Assembly (NCBI GenBank): GCA_029983575.1
Contig: JASBZE010000083.1
Span: 1 to 7,298 of the forward strand
Source: Peptostreptococcaceae bacterium
Lineage (GTDB): Bacteria > Bacillota > Clostridia > Peptostreptococcales > Peptostreptococcaceae
Reading direction: 5' to 3'
Length of the DNA: 7,298 bases
The stretch's first letter is position 1, and every line of letters starts with the position of its first letter. Below are positions 7,176 through 7,298 of this stretch, piece after piece. The translations under genes and the position numbers were made by a program. The notes beneath the pieces are model-generated. The model was not told the origin of the DNA and did not search any database. It saw only the letters and a program-made list of their open reading frames with translations.

Positions 7176-7213
7176 GAAACTAAAACCGACTAGAGAAACT
7201 AAAACCGACTAGA
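7176..7213. repeat. perfect 19-bp tandem duplication
   Basis: GAAACTAAAACCGACTAGA occurs at 7176-7194 and again, without a mismatch, at 7195-7213. It begins 29 nt after the stop of the methylase-like gene. Being identical and directly adjacent, it looks recent. It contains stop codons in more than one frame and is not coding. It might mark a repair or excision junction, or be paired protein-binding sites. Confidence 0.9.
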
Positions 7214-7241
7214 TATGTAAATAACTTAAGTGTATTCATAT
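7213..7241. repeat. imperfect palindrome centred on CTTAAG
   Basis: The left arm ATATGTAAATAACTT (7213-7227) and right arm AAGTGTATTCATAT (7228-7241) are inverted copies apart from a few bulges. Matching blocks are ATATG/CATAT at the edges, TAA-type pairs inside, and ACTTAAGT at the centre. There is no loop and no T-tract, so it is not a terminator; it would suit a dimeric DNA-binding protein. It directly abuts the 19-bp duplication. Function unknown. Confidence 0.35.
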
Positions 7242-7298
7242 AGAACCTATTATCTACAACAATTACAGGGCTTTAGCGACGAAAAAACGATTAAAATG
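7230..7298 (+). CDS. possible start of a further ORF, cut by the window edge
   Basis: After an in-frame TAA, a GTG at 7230 opens a 23-codon frame that runs off the window and includes an ATG as its last codon (7296). The residues include LQQLQGFSDEKTIKM, which reads like real protein and loosely recalls the SAM-like N-terminal domain of tyrosine recombinases (compare the common pattern KGxSxKTIxxY). No SD precedes the GTG, and a second frame is also open over the same stretch, so this may be a gene remnant or chance. The next gene could instead start at 7296 or beyond. Treat as a weak lead. Confidence 0.2.
   Translation, partial: MYSYRTYYLQQLQGFSDEKTIKM

Noticed and set aside
7148..7180. Terminator at the T6 run after the methylase-like gene
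   Set aside because: No GC-rich inverted repeat precedes the T run.
7226..7253. Promoter TTAAGT-N16-TATTAT after the last gene
   Set aside because: The -10 is fair but the -35 matches only three of six bases and overlaps the palindrome; too weak to list.

Overview
The window holds four genes, all on the + strand and close together: mfd (transcription-repair coupling factor), a prsA-type peptidyl-prolyl isomerase lipoprotein, a SpoVB/YabM-family membrane flippase, and a protein matching only the N-terminal methylase half of the YabN/MazG fusion. AT-rich DNA, heavy use of AGA/AGG for Arg and ATA for Ile, strong Shine-Dalgarno (SD) sites and a lipobox lipoprotein point to a low-GC Bacillota, probably a Clostridia/Tissierellia-type anaerobe. 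The order matches the conserved Bacillus/Clostridium block mfd-(prsA)-spoVT-yabM-yabN, but spoVT is absent and yabN is half length. This is an inference from gene content and order; the species cannot be fixed from the sequence.

Layout: 1-110 is an AT-rich leader with a 17-bp tandem repeat, a possible sigma-A promoter, an all-AT inverted repeat and the mfd ribosome site. mfd fills 111-3557. A 77-nt A-rich gap with a duplicated ribosome-site-like segment leads to prsA (3635-4705). A second A-rich gap with a 25-bp tandem repeat leads to the flippase (4816-6432). The methylase-like gene follows after 34 nt (6467-7147). The last 151 nt carry a 19-bp perfect tandem duplication, an imperfect palindrome and possibly the first codons of another ORF. 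No Rho-independent terminator was found between any of the genes, so read-through as one operon is likely. Two consensus-like sigma-A promoters lie inside coding sequence (3423-3452, upstream of prsA; 6061-6089, upstream of the methylase-like gene) and could allow partial uncoupling.

The genes form a housekeeping cluster more than a pathway. Mfd clears stalled RNA polymerase and recruits excision repair, PrsA folds proteins outside the membrane, the flippase probably moves a lipid-linked cell-wall precursor, and the last protein is a predicted SAM-dependent methylase of unknown substrate. No clearly undescribed system is visible. The most notable points are the missing MazG half beside a fresh-looking duplication, an open reading tail after mfd that ends exactly on the prsA start codon, and short tandem duplications in four of the five non-coding stretches.
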